Shown here piece by piece: positions 45,974 to 54,338 of a DNA stretch of 64,000 nucleotides (within the stretch, counting starts at the first letter, position 1; each line of letters starts with the position of its first letter). Origin of the DNA: Streptomyces bambusae (GTDB taxonomy: Bacteria; Actinomycetota; Actinomycetes; Streptomycetales; Streptomycetaceae); the NCBI RefSeq assembly GCF_020532645.1, contig NZ_JAJAUZ010000012.1, positions 86,893 through 150,892 of the forward strand, read 5' to 3'. Made by a program: the position numbers and the translations under genes. The notes beneath the pieces were generated by a model. It did no database searches. It had not been told where the DNA came from and was given only the letters and a program-made list of their open reading frames with translations.

Positions 45974-48019
45974 TCAGCCCATGACGAATTCGCACCACAC
46001 GCATTTGCCGTTGCCTCGGGATTCGACGCCCCAGACGTCGGCGAGGCGGTCGACGAGCATCAGGCCGCGGCCGGACACACCGGATTCGCCGGCTTCGCGG
46101 CGGCGGGGCAGGGCGCTGGAGCGGTCTTCGACCTCGACGCGCAGGCGGCGTTCGGGTCCGGACAGGACGCGGAGGGTGACGATGGCCGGTCCGTCCGTGT
46201 GCATGAGGGCGTTGGTGATCAGTTCGTCGGCGACGAGTTCGATCTCGTCGGAGCGTTCCCGGGCACCCCAGGACCGGACCGCCGCGCCGATCATGTGGCG
46301 GGCGGAGGCGAGGGCTTCGGGGTCGCCCTGGGCCACGTGCTGCTGGAGCCGGCCGCCGCTCTGCGGGGCGTCCTCGACCCGGCGGCGCAGCAGGAGCAGC
46401 GCCATGTCGTCGTCGCCGCCGCGTTCGTCGACGATCTCGCAGAGCCGGTCGGCGAGCTGGCCGAGGTCGGCGGGGCCGCTGCGGATGAGGGAGGAGAGCA
46501 GCCGGATGCCGTCGTCGAGGTCGGCCCCGGGGTGTTCGACGAGTCCGTCGGTGCACATCAGGAGGGTTTCGCCCGGGTCGAGTTCGACGGTGGTGACGGG
46601 GTATTCGAGGTGGCCGAACTCGGCGGACAGGCCGAGCGGCATGCCGCCGGTGACGAGCAGCCGGCGGCAGTCGCCGTGCCGGGTGCGGATCAGCGGGTCG
46701 ATGTGTCCGGCGCGGACCACCTGGACCACGCCGGTGGCCAGGTCGGCCTCGGCGTAGGCGCAGGTGGCGAACCGGTCGGTGTCGAGTTCGTGGAGGAACC
46801 CGGAGGCGCGGGCCATGACGGTGGCCGGCGCGTGCCCTTCGGCGGCGTAGGCGCGCAGCACGATCCGCAGCTGGCCCATGACGGCGGCGGCGTGCGTGTC
46901 GTGGCCCTGGACGTCGCCGATGACGGCGCCGACCCGGCCGCCGGGCAGCGGGATCACGTCGTACCAGTCGCCGCCGATGTCCCGGCCCATCCGCGCCGAC
47001 CGGTAGCGGACGGCGATCTCCGCGCCGGGGACGTCCGGGATCCGGCGGGGCAGCATGGCCTGCTGGAGCCCTTCGGCGAGGTCGTGCTCCTGTTCGAGGA
47101 GCATGGCGCGCTGGAGGCTCTGCGCGATGCTGCTGCCGAGGGCGACGAGCAGGTTGCGCTCCTCCTGGGTGAAGCCGTCCTTGTCCTGGTAGAGGAGGCC
47201 GATGGCGCCGATGGGGCGGGCCTGGGCGATCAGCGGCAGATAGGCGGCGGCCGAGATCTGCATGTACGAGATCTTGGACCAGAGGCCGGGGTAGCCGGCG
47301 GCGAACTCGTCCTGGGAGTCGATGAACCGCGGCTGGAGGGAGCGGACCACCTCGCTCATCGGGTACTGCTCGTCGATGCGGGTGTAGCGGGTGCCGGGCA
47401 CGAAGCTGCCCTGGGGGCCCTCCGCGACCAGGTGGATGCGGCCGGCCTCGACGAGGCCCATGACCATGCCCATCGAGCCGAGGCGCTCCAGGCCGTGGCT
47501 GTCGCTGAGGGCGTCGATGACGTCCTTGACGGTGCGGGCGTGCGCGAGCGCGGCCGTGGTGCCCTCGACGACGCTGGTCTGGCGGCGGCGTTCCTCGTCG
47601 AGGCCGAGCCGTTCGGCGGAGTGGCTGAGTTCCTCGGTGGCGTCGCGGACGATGCCGATGATCCGGTACGGGCGGCCCTGGCCGTCGCGCAGCACCCGGC
47701 CCTGGGTGTGGGTCCAGCGCAGCCGGCCGTCCCGGCAGCGGACCCGGAAGTACGCCCCGTAGCTCTCGTGGCCGCCCTTGAGGGCGCTGGAGACCAGCGC
47801 GTCGAGGCGGGTGGCCTCGTCGCCGGGGACCCTCGGGGAGAGTGATGCGGGGCGGCCGTCGTAGTCGCCGGGGCGCGTGTCGAAGACGTCGAGGGCCGCC
47901 GGGTCCATGTGCATGAGCCCGGCGACGAGGTCCCAGTCGAAGCTGCCCATACGGTTCAGCGCGAGGCTCTGGTCCGGGTGCGCGGGCCAGTCGTCCGGCA
48001 GCGATACGGCGGTCGGCAC
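45974..48019 (-). CDS. PAS-GAF-SpoIIE-HATPase multidomain phosphatase/regulator
   Basis: 681 residues from GTG at 48019; ATG at 47950 (MGSFDWDLVAG) is an alternative. Domains: PAS with PAC tail (about 20-130, SYGAYFRVRCRDGRLRWTHT); GAF (about 145-310, AYLPLIAQARPIGAIGLLYQ); SpoIIE-type PP2C phosphatase (about 335-545, RDIGGDWYDVIPLPGGR, VIGDVQGHDTHAAAVM, LLMCTDGLVE, RGGDDDMALLLLRRR); and a C-terminal HATPase_c anti-sigma-kinase-like domain (about 560-681, VADELITNALMHTDGP, SGRGLMLVD). Such proteins control sigma-B-type cascades in Streptomyces through anti-anti-sigma factors. No sigma gene is nearby. It lies 51 bp after the DUF6777 lipoprotein gene. Confidence 0.92.
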   Translation of the reverse strand: MPTAVSLPDDWPAHPDQSLALNRMGSFDWDLVAGLMHMDPAALDVFDTRPGDYDGRPASLSPRVPGDEATRLDALVSSALKGGHESYGAYFRVRCRDGRLRWTHTQGRVLRDGQGRPYRIIGIVRDATEELSHSAERLGLDEERRRQTSVVEGTTAALAHARTVKDVIDALSDSHGLERLGSMGMVMGLVEAGRIHLVAEGPQGSFVPGTRYTRIDEQYPMSEVVRSLQPRFIDSQDEFAAGYPGLWSKISYMQISAAAYLPLIAQARPIGAIGLLYQDKDGFTQEERNLLVALGSSIAQSLQRAMLLEQEHDLAEGLQQAMLPRRIPDVPGAEIAVRYRSARMGRDIGGDWYDVIPLPGGRVGAVIGDVQGHDTHAAAVMGQLRIVLRAYAAEGHAPATVMARASGFLHELDTDRFATCAYAEADLATGVVQVVRAGHIDPLIRTRHGDCRRLLVTGGMPLGLSAEFGHLEYPVTTVELDPGETLLMCTDGLVEHPGADLDDGIRLLSSLIRSGPADLGQLADRLCEIVDERGGDDDMALLLLRRRVEDAPQSGGRLQQHVAQGDPEALASARHMIGAAVRSWGARERSDEIELVADELITNALMHTDGPAIVTLRVLSGPERRLRVEVEDRSSALPRRREAGESGVSGRGLMLVDRLADVWGVESRGNGKCVWCEFVMG

Positions 48020-48070
48020 CGCTCCACCATGCCACTGTTCGCCGGATTCATCGACAGGAGAACGGCTGGT

Positions 48071-49429
48071 TCAGGCGGTCTCCAGCGCGTCGGCGCCGCG
48101 GGCGGCGCGCTCGTACGGGTCGGGCCCGTAGGGCTCCGAGTCGTAGCGGCCGGAGTCGTACGCGTCGCTGTCGTCGGGGTCGGATCCGTACGCGTCGCCG
48201 TCGTACCGGTCCGAGTCGTACGCGTCCGAGTCGTATGCGTCCGACTCGTACGCGTCCGGCAGGTCGTCCGGGTCCCGGGACCCGTCGTGGCCGCTGTCGT
48301 AGCCGTCGTCGTACCCGTCGTCGTAGGAGTACCCGTCGTCGTACGGGTCCTGGTACGCCCCCTCGGGCGCGGTGGCGCCGGAGTCCGCGAGGCCGGAGCC
48401 GCCGGGCCGGTCCGCGTCGGGGACGTCGGGCGCGTCGGGGACGTCCGCGCCGTCACCCGGCGGGTCCTGCCGGTCCGGTCCGGTGTCGCCGGCCGGGCAT
48501 GGTGCGGGCCGGCGGCCGGGGGCCTGCGGGTCGGCGGTGCGGGCCAGGCTGTTGCTGGGGGTGCACGGCTCGGTGTCGGACGCGGGGGCGGTGGCCCGCC
48601 CGGGGGCCGCTCCGACGGGGACCGGGCCGCCGGCGGGGTAGGGCGGCGGCACCGCGGGGACCTTGTCCTGGGCGCCGTCGTCCCCGGCCCGGCGTTCGAG
48701 CCAGGTGTTGGTGCCGATGTTGACGATCACGAGGTTGTCGACGACCTCGTCGGTCGGCCGGACCACCACCACCTGGGAGGGGTCGAAGCCGGGCCACGGG
48801 CTGCCCTTGTGGGTGGCGGCGACCGTCTCGGAGGGCGGCATCAGGGGGTTGCCGCAGCTGCACCGGACACGCGGCAGGCCGTACTCGTCCACGAGGACGG
48901 CGGTGCCGGACTGGAGCACGGCCTGGAAGGCTGCCGCCCGCCCGCCGCGGAAGCCGTGGCTGGTCACCCGGGTGTCGGCGCGCAGCACGACCGGGGTGAG
49001 TCCGCGCAGGAAGTCGGGGAGCCGGGCGGGTTCGACGCCGGCCGCGGCCGCGAAGGCGCGGGCCCGCTCCTTGTCGGCGTCGAAGTGGCGGACCTGCTGC
49101 TCGACGTCGCAGCTGCCCCTCTTGTGGGTACCGCCGTACAGGCCGGGTGTGGAGCCGGTGACGGCGCGCAGGGCCGGGGCGCCGGGCCGCCCGGGCGGCC
49201 CGGCCGCACCGGCCGCGGCGGTCGGCAGCGCTGCCGTCGAGGTGGCGGTGGAGGCCGTGAAGGGGTCGGGGCCGGCGGCCACGACGGGCTGCAGCAGCAC
49301 CTCCTGGCCGGGTGCGGCCTGCTTCTCGGTCTGCGGTGCGCTGTCGGCGCCGGTGCCGCAGCCCGCCGCCGCGAGCAGTCCGGCGGCGGCCGTACAGGCC
49401 AGGGCATAGCGACGTACCGGTCGGTGCAC
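48071..49429 (-). CDS. DUF6777-like lipoprotein with acidic repeat tail
   Basis: 452 residues from GTG at 49429 with GGGAGA eight bases upstream. Lipoprotein signal RRYALACTAAAGLLAAAGC. The folded region (about 80-290) has SCDVEQQVRHFDADKERARA, ARLPDFLRGLTPVVLRADTR, RCSCGNPLMPP and a TNTWLERRAGDDG-type segment, matching a streptomycete family known as DUF6777. Beyond residue 330 the chain becomes Pro/Asp-rich, and the last 110 residues are mostly Asp, Tyr, Ser and Gly (DGYSYDDGYDDGYDSG, YDSDAYDSDRYDGDAYGSD), probably disordered and strongly negative. It sits upstream of the PP2C phosphatase gene. Confidence 0.8.
   Translation of the reverse strand: MHRPVRRYALACTAAAGLLAAAGCGTGADSAPQTEKQAAPGQEVLLQPVVAAGPDPFTASTATSTAALPTAAAGAAGPPGRPGAPALRAVTGSTPGLYGGTHKRGSCDVEQQVRHFDADKERARAFAAAAGVEPARLPDFLRGLTPVVLRADTRVTSHGFRGGRAAAFQAVLQSGTAVLVDEYGLPRVRCSCGNPLMPPSETVAATHKGSPWPGFDPSQVVVVRPTDEVVDNLVIVNIGTNTWLERRAGDDGAQDKVPAVPPPYPAGGPVPVGAAPGRATAPASDTEPCTPSNSLARTADPQAPGRRPAPCPAGDTGPDRQDPPGDGADVPDAPDVPDADRPGGSGLADSGATAPEGAYQDPYDDGYSYDDGYDDGYDSGHDGSRDPDDLPDAYESDAYDSDAYDSDRYDGDAYGSDPDDSDAYDSGRYDSEPYGPDPYERAARGADALETA
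48140..48360 (-). repeat. Acidic Asp-Tyr-Ser coding repeat in the DUF6777 gene
   Basis: Imperfect tandem 15- to 18-bp units based on GTCCGAGTCGTACGCG and GTCGTAGCCGTCGTC (plus-strand reading) encode YDSDA/YDSDR/DDGYDDG blocks. Copy number looks prone to change by slippage. Confidence 0.8.
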
Positions 49430-49557
49430 GTGGGTTCTCCCGCCTCTTCGGATCGGCCCTTCCATGTCTGCCGTACGCCCGGGGGGCCTGCAAGCGGGGT
49501 TCGGCCAGCCGGAGCCCCGCTCCGGCGTGTCGCGGTCCGCCTGCACCCGGCCACACT

Positions 49558-49617
49558 CTTGAACGCGTTCAAGAAACCTCGTATGGTTCCTCCGGGAGGA
49601 ACTTGAACACGTTCAAG
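49558..49617 (+). promoter_or_regulatory. Promoter with two TTGAAC-N2-GTTCAA operators
   Basis: Operator 1 CTTGAACGCGTTCAAG (49558-49573) is a perfect 16-bp palindrome; operator 2 CTTGAACACGTTCAAG (49602-49617) differs only in the central pair. Centres are 44 bp apart, four helical turns. TTGAAC (49559-49564) and TATGGT (49582-49587) are spaced 17 bp, like a sigma-70-type -35/-10 pair, so operator 1 covers the -35 box and operator 2 lies just past the likely start site. Looks like a repressor-loop arrangement controlling the YndJ/DUF1990 genes. Confidence 0.85.
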
Positions 49618-49647
49618 GCCTCGGTCGTCCCTGGGGGGTGGTGCTCC

Positions 49648-50478
49648 GTGTCCGCGCTGGCGTTCCTGGTCAATCCGGTGGTCACGCTCGGCATGCTGGC
49701 CGTCGTACCGGCCGGGCTGGCGCTCATCGACCGCGACGGGCTGGCCCGGGTGCGCCGGCTGTGGCCGCTGTGGGCGGTCCCCGGAGCGGTCGCGCTGTGG
49801 CTGCCGCGCGGCGGCTGGGCCACCGCCCTGGCCGCCTGCTACGCCCTGGGCACCCTGGTGCTGGCGCTCCAGGCACCGCGCCGGCTGGCGCGGACCCGGT
49901 CGCTGTCGCCCCAGGAGGCAGCGGTTCTCACCGCCCTGGTCTCCCCCGCGGTCGCGGCCACCGCACTCGTCGCCGAGCGGGCCGGGTACCGGCTGTTCGG
50001 CTTCGGACTCGACATCCTGGCGCTGACCGTGCCGCACTTCCACTTCGCCGGCTTCACCGCCGCCCTGGTGGCCGGGCTGGTCTGCCGCACCGCCCCCGGC
50101 TCGCCCGGCGCCCGCTTCGCCGGCCACAGCGTGCCGGCCGGCACCCTGCTGGTCCTGGCCGGCTACTTCACCGGCGACTGGGTCGAGCTCGCCGGGGCCG
50201 TGGTGCTCACCGCCGGGATGTGGGCGGTGGCCCTGCACACCTGGCGGGAGCCGCGGGCCCGGGCCCGCGACCCGCTGACCCGCACCCTGTTCGCCGTCTC
50301 GGCCGCCGTCCTGCTCGCCACGATGCTGCTCGCCCTGTGGTGGGCGCTGGGCGAGGCCGCCGACGTCCCGCACCCCACGCTGACCTGGATGGCCGCCACC
50401 CACGGCCTCGGAAACGCCCTCGGCTTCGCCCTGTGCGCAGTCCTCGCCTGGCACCGGATCAAGGAGATCGCCCGATGA
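49648..50478 (+). CDS. YndJ-like multi-pass membrane protein
   Basis: 276 residues from GTG at 49648 with GGGGGGTGG eight bases upstream (TTG at 49603 inside operator 2 is a less likely start). About eight membrane helices, with VPHFHFAGFTAALVAGL in the middle: paired histidines in a helix, a hallmark I associate with YndJ-like proteins. It also has LTWMAATHGLGNALGFALCAVLAWH near the end. Function unknown, though YndJ and DUF1990 are commonly neighbours. Translation is coupled to the next gene (ATGA). The upstream promoter carries twin operators whose regulator is not in this window. Confidence 0.82.
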   Translation: MSALAFLVNPVVTLGMLAVVPAGLALIDRDGLARVRRLWPLWAVPGAVALWLPRGGWATALAACYALGTLVLALQAPRRLARTRSLSPQEAAVLTALVSPAVAATALVAERAGYRLFGFGLDILALTVPHFHFAGFTAALVAGLVCRTAPGSPGARFAGHSVPAGTLLVLAGYFTGDWVELAGAVVLTAGMWAVALHTWREPRARARDPLTRTLFAVSAAVLLATMLLALWWALGEAADVPHPTLTWMAATHGLGNALGFALCAVLAWHRIKEIAR

Positions 50479-51008
50479 CCCGCATCACCAGCCTCCACCG
50501 GGACACCGTCAACTACGTCGAGCGCGGCGCGACCAGGCACCACCCGCTGCCGGCCGGCTACCACCACCTGCACCACCGGGTCGCCATCGGGCACGGCCGC
50601 GAGGTCTTCAAGCGGGCCGGGGACGCCGTCACCACCTTCGGGATGCACCGCGCGGCCGGAGTGCAGGTCCGCGCCGACCGGCTGCGGGCCGAGACCGGCG
50701 GTCTGGTCGAGTGCGCCATCGGTCTGGGCCCGGCCCGGATCAGCGCCCCGTGCGAAGTGATCTGGACCGCGTACGGCCCCGAGCTGACGGGCTTCGCGTA
50801 CGGGACGCGGCACGGCCACCCGGAGACGGGCGAGGAGGCCTTCCTCGTGGAGCTCGGCGCGGACGGCACCGTGTGGTTCGAGGTGACCGCGTTCAGCCGC
50901 CCGGGCCGCTGGTACACCCGCCTCGCCGGCCCGGTGGTCCCGTTCCTCCAGCTCCGCTACGCCCGCCACTGCGGCCGCACGCTGCGCCGGCTGGCCGCGG
51001 GCGGCTGA
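50475..51008 (+). CDS. DUF1990 family protein
   Basis: 177 residues, ATG at 50475 overlapping the YndJ-like stop (ATGA), with AAGGAG eight bases upstream. A soluble beta-rich domain with YHHLHHRVAIGHGREVFKRA near the N terminus, RLRAETGGLVECAIGLGPARIS in the middle, YGTRHGHPETGEEAFLVEL, and a C-terminal LQLRYARHCGRTLRRLA. DUF1990 proteins resemble START/SRPBCC-like lipid-binding folds in sequence pattern, but no biochemical role is established to my knowledge. The coupled expression with a membrane protein suggests they work together, possibly on a lipid or hydrophobic substrate. Confidence 0.85.
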   Translation: MTRITSLHRDTVNYVERGATRHHPLPAGYHHLHHRVAIGHGREVFKRAGDAVTTFGMHRAAGVQVRADRLRAETGGLVECAIGLGPARISAPCEVIWTAYGPELTGFAYGTRHGHPETGEEAFLVELGADGTVWFEVTAFSRPGRWYTRLAGPVVPFLQLRYARHCGRTLRRLAAGG

Positions 51009-51071
51009 CCGGCCCCCGGCGGATACTGGGGGTACCGGGGGCTCCGGCGGCGGCGTCGAGGGCGAGCGGCG

Positions 51072-52526
51072 ATGGAGTGGTTCACGGCAGACGGGTACTG
51101 GCTCAGCCGGCTGGTGTTCCAGCGGACGCTGGCCGTCCTGTACCTCGTCGCCTTCCTCGGCGCGGCGCTCCAGTTCCGCGCCCTGCTCGGCTCGCGCGGC
51201 ATGCTCCCGATCCCCGAATACGTCCGCTACGTGCCCTTCCGGCGGGCCCCGAGCCTGTTCCAACTCCGCTACTCCGACCGGCTGTTCGCGTGGTGCGCCT
51301 GGGGTGGTGCGGGGCTCGCGGCGGCGGTGGCCGCCGGAGCGGCGGACGCGGTGCCGCTGGGCGCCTCGATGGGCATGTGGGCACTGCTGTGGGCGGGCTA
51401 CCTGTCGATCGTGAACGTCGGGCAGACCTGGTACGCGTTCGGCTGGGAGTCGCTGCTGCTGGAGGTCGGCTTCCTCGCGGTGTTCCTCGGCAACGCCGAA
51501 GTGGGGCCGCCGGTACTGGTGCTGTGGCTGCTGCGCTGGGTGCTGTTCCGGGTGGAGTTCGGCGCGGGGCTGATCAAGATGCGGGGCGACGCCTGCTGGC
51601 GCAAGCTGACCTGCCTCTATTACCACCACGAGACGCAGCCGATGCCGGGGCCGCTGAGCTGGTTCTTCCACCGGCTGCCGCGGCCGCTGCACCGGGTGGA
51701 GTGCGCGGCCAACCACGTCACCCAGCTGCTGGTCCCCGTGCTGCTGTTCACCCCGCAGCCGGTGGCCTCGGTGGCGGCCGGGGTGATCGCGGTCACCCAG
51801 CTGTGGCTGGTGCTGTCGGGCAACTTCGCCTGGCTGAACTGGGTGACGATCGCCCTGGCGCTGTCAGCGGTCGACGTCACCGCGTTCGGCGGCCCGGTCC
51901 GCACCGGGCCCGGGGCGCCGCTGTGGTTCGTGGTGCTGGTGTGCGCCCTGGTCGCCCTGGTGCTGGTGCTCAGCCGGGGACCGGTGCTCAACATGCTCTC
52001 CCGCCGCCAGGTCATGAACCGCTCCTTCGACCCCCTGCACCTCGTCAACACGTACGGAGCGTTCGGCTCGGTCGGCCGGAAGCGCGACGAGGTCGTGGTG
52101 GAGGGCACCGCCGACGCGGAACCGCGGCGGGACAGCGAGTGGCGGGAGTACGGGTTCAAGGGCAAGCCGGGCGACGTACGGCGGCTGCCGCGCCAGTACG
52201 CCCCGTACCACCTGCGCCTGGACTGGCTGATGTGGTTCGCCGCGCTGAACCCCGGGTACGCCCGGGACTGGTTCGGGCCGTTCGTGACCCGGCTGCTGGA
52301 GAACGACCGCGACACCCTCCGGCTGCTGCGCCACAACCCGTTCCCGGACGCGCCGCCGCGGTTCGTCCGGGCCCGGCTCTACCGGTACCGGTACACGGAC
52401 TGGCGGGAGCTGCGGACCACGCACGCCTGGTGGCACCGGACGCTGGTGCGCGAGTTCCTGCCTCCGACCCGGCTGGCGGACGGCAGGAAGGACGGGCGGG
52501 AGGGCCGGGGCGCGGCCGCGGAGTGA
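51072..52526 (+). CDS. Lipase maturation factor (LMF1-like) family membrane protein
   Basis: 484 residues, ATG at 51072, 63 bp after the DUF1990 gene on the same strand and probably in the same operon. Multiple membrane helices with the LMF signature: WLSRLVFQRTLAVLYLVAFL, QTWYAFGWESLLLEVGFLAVF, RVEFGAGLIKMRGDACWRKL, CLYYHHETQPMPGPLSWFFH and GNFAWLNWVTIALALS; then a soluble C terminus with YGFKGKPGDVRRLPRQYAPYH and LDWLMWFAAL. In animals LMF1 is an ER protein needed to fold lipases; bacterial members are common in actinobacteria but uncharacterised. Length (484) is in the normal range. Confidence 0.9.
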   Translation: MEWFTADGYWLSRLVFQRTLAVLYLVAFLGAALQFRALLGSRGMLPIPEYVRYVPFRRAPSLFQLRYSDRLFAWCAWGGAGLAAAVAAGAADAVPLGASMGMWALLWAGYLSIVNVGQTWYAFGWESLLLEVGFLAVFLGNAEVGPPVLVLWLLRWVLFRVEFGAGLIKMRGDACWRKLTCLYYHHETQPMPGPLSWFFHRLPRPLHRVECAANHVTQLLVPVLLFTPQPVASVAAGVIAVTQLWLVLSGNFAWLNWVTIALALSAVDVTAFGGPVRTGPGAPLWFVVLVCALVALVLVLSRGPVLNMLSRRQVMNRSFDPLHLVNTYGAFGSVGRKRDEVVVEGTADAEPRRDSEWREYGFKGKPGDVRRLPRQYAPYHLRLDWLMWFAALNPGYARDWFGPFVTRLLENDRDTLRLLRHNPFPDAPPRFVRARLYRYRYTDWRELRTTHAWWHRTLVREFLPPTRLADGRKDGREGRGAAAE

Positions 52527-52558
52527 TGCGGCCGGGCCCCGGGTCCCGCGGTACGCCG

Positions 52559-53542
52559 TCAGCCGGCGAGGAGCGCCGCCTCGCGGGCCGGGTCGATGCC
52601 GGGGGCGGGCCGGTCGGGGCGCTGCGGAGCCGTGCCGCCGAGTTCCCGCAGCCAGCGCCAGGTGTCGGCGACGGTGTCCGCCACCGGCCGGCAGGTCAGT
52701 CCGGCGGCGGCCGCCTTGGCGACGTCCCCGCCGTACATGTGGTCGTGCATCTCGCCCTCGGGCAGCCACACCGGAAGCTCGGTCCACGGCGCGACCCCGG
52801 CGGCCAGCAGCCGCGCGGGATCGGTCCAGCGCAGCCGGGCGCCGCCGCCGGTGACCTCCGTACAGGCGTCGAGGAGCTCGCCGAGGGTGGCGTGCCCACT
52901 CGGGGAGACCACGTCGTAGGGACCGCCGAGGCCGCGGGCGGCCGCGTCGAGCGTCCAGGCGGCGAGGTCGCGCACGTCGATGTACTGGAGCGGGAGGTCG
53001 CGCGGGCCGGGGGCGAGCATGTCGCCGCCGCGGGCCGCCCGGTTCAGCCACCAGGGCAGCCGGCCGACGTTCTCGTACCGGCCGAGGATCAGGCCGGCCC
53101 GGAGCAGCAGGGCGCGGTCCCCGAAGGCGTCGAGGGCGGCCAGCTCGCCGCCGCGCTTGTCCTCGGCGTATGCGGTGGACCCGGCGTCGGGCGAGCCGTC
53201 GACGACCTCCCGGTCCTCCGCGGAGCCGGCCGGCGACGGGTAGGCGTACACGGACCGGCTGGAGACGTAGGCGTACCTGCCGACCCGGCCGGCCAGCAGC
53301 CGGGCGCTGTCGCGCACGGCGGTGGGGGCACCGCCCCAGGTGTCCACGGCGATGTCCCATGTGCCGTCGGCGAGGGCGGCGAGGCCGTCGGGGGCCAGCC
53401 GGTCGCCGCGGCGGGAGTGGACGCCGGGCGGCGGGGCGTGGTGCCCGCGGTGGAAGACGGTCACCTCCCAGCCCCGGCCGAGGGCCTCTTCGGTGATCGC
53501 CCGTCCGACGAATTCGGTTCCGCCCAGCATCAGGAGTCTCAT
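52559..53542 (-). CDS. NAD(P)-dependent epimerase/dehydratase-like protein (extended SDR)
   Basis: 327 residues, ATG at 53542. Rossmann motif MLGGTEFVGRAITEEALGRG (GxxxxxG form of atypical extended SDRs), VFHRG as the cofactor 2'-phosphate-site region, AVDTWGG, VSSRSVYAYPSP with the Ser-Tyr pair and AYAEDKRGGE, where the Tyr-x-x-x-Lys pattern occurs as Y-x-x-D-K. It resembles the RNA/mRNA-binding SDR subgroup or sugar reductases. Substrate unknown. It converges on the LMF gene with 32 bp between, and follows the small peptide gene on the same strand after a strong terminator. Confidence 0.85.
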   Translation of the reverse strand: MRLLMLGGTEFVGRAITEEALGRGWEVTVFHRGHHAPPPGVHSRRGDRLAPDGLAALADGTWDIAVDTWGGAPTAVRDSARLLAGRVGRYAYVSSRSVYAYPSPAGSAEDREVVDGSPDAGSTAYAEDKRGGELAALDAFGDRALLLRAGLILGRYENVGRLPWWLNRAARGGDMLAPGPRDLPLQYIDVRDLAAWTLDAAARGLGGPYDVVSPSGHATLGELLDACTEVTGGGARLRWTDPARLLAAGVAPWTELPVWLPEGEMHDHMYGGDVAKAAAAGLTCRPVADTVADTWRWLRELGGTAPQRPDRPAPGIDPAREAALLAG

Positions 53543-53754
53543 GGCGCCAGCCTGCCCGGGGCCCGGAGCCGGGGAAAGCGGTGATCGCCGACAGCTTACG
53601 GGGCACGCTGACCGCGAAATCCGGCCCGGGCCGGGAACCGGGCGGCGGGCGTCCTGTCCGACGGGACGACGGCACGGCCCGGCCCGACAGGCACGGCTCG
53701 ACACGGTACTGCGGACGGCACGGGGCTGCGGACGGCACGGGCGGCCACGGCGCG

Positions 53755-53795
53755 CGCCGCCGCCCCCGCGGCCGGGTGGCGCGGGGGCGGCGGCG
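53755..53795. terminator. 16-bp GC hairpin after the small peptide gene
   Basis: CGCCGCCGCCCCCGCG (53755-53770) pairs perfectly with CGCGGGGGCGGCGGCG (53780-53795), 9-nt loop, seven bases downstream of the peptide-gene stop (minus strand). The rest of 53543-53754 holds a direct repeat TGCGGACGGCACGG (near 53709 and 53727) and nothing else I can identify. Confidence 0.85.
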
Positions 53796-53802
53796 GAGCG
53801 GA

Positions 53803-53973
53803 TCAGTCGATGCCCTGCAGGATGTGCGGCTCGGCGAGGTCGTCCTCGTAGCCGGCGAGCCGGATCGGCGCGGACCGGGCCCACACCTCCAGGCTGCCGA
53901 GTTCGTCGGACCGGTGCCCGCGATCGGACCTGTCGGCCGGGGCCTTCTCGTACTGCTTCAACTCTGGTGTCAC
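53803..53973 (-). CDS. Orphan 56-residue peptide of unknown function
   Basis: 56 residues from GTG at 53973 with AAGGAG seven bases upstream, a strong initiation site. The N-terminal part is charged (VTPELKQYEKAPADRSDRG), the C-terminal part is more hydrophobic with LEVWARSAPIRLAGYEDD and ends HILQGID. No cysteine, no signal peptide, no membrane helix. The LKQYEKAP start loosely recalls RiPP leader peptides with a Tyr-x-x-(x)-Pro motif, but no maturation enzyme (B1/B2, lanthionine synthase, YcaO, rSAM) is adjacent. Its own hairpin terminator and a 365-bp upstream region suggest it is a monocistronic unit. Existence of the gene is likely, function unknown. Confidence 0.6.
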   Translation of the reverse strand: MTPELKQYEKAPADRSDRGHRSDELGSLEVWARSAPIRLAGYEDDLAEPHILQGID

Positions 53974-54338
53974 CGCGCACTCCTTCGTGTCGCGTAACCC
54001 TCGGGCGGGGCCGCGGCCGTTCATTGCCGGCCTTCTCGGCCGTCCGTCGGGGCAGGGGGAAAGGGCAGTCCGGTCGCGGTGGCGCCGTTCGTTCGGTACG
54101 GATCGGGCCTTGGTGGGGCCTTCCGTGTGCCTCAGGGTACACATATGAGCGCGGTTCCGCTCGATAGGGGGAGCAGATCCGGCCTGTCTCGTTCCCGACG
54201 TCCTGCGTTTGCCGGGCCGACGTGCCACGGACACGTGCCGGGGAATGCGGGCCGGCGGCCGGGCGCGGACATGCCGAAGGCCCGGCCGATGACGGCCGGG
54301 CCTTCGATGCCGCGGGCCCCCTGGGGGCGGTGCGGCTG
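53974..54338. other. 365-bp intergenic region
   Basis: Contains the SDR terminator (54275-54306) on one side. On the minus strand, from about 54210 down to 53974, an AT-richer patch with CATATGTGTACC near 54140-54150 could be the promoter for the 56-residue peptide gene. An in-frame upstream extension exists but lacks a ribosome-binding site. Confidence 0.5.
54275..54306. terminator. 13-bp hairpin downstream of the Cys4-SDR gene
   Basis: CGAAGGCCCGGCC (54275-54287) and GGCCGGGCCTTCG (54294-54306) pair perfectly, loop GATGAC. It lies 33 bp beyond the stop of the SDR gene on the minus strand. Confidence 0.85.

Noticed and set aside
53803..53973. Lasso-peptide precursor
   Set aside because: No Thr at the -2 position before a Gly/Ala core, no Asp/Glu at ring position 7-9 with a plausible start, and no B or C protein gene nearby.
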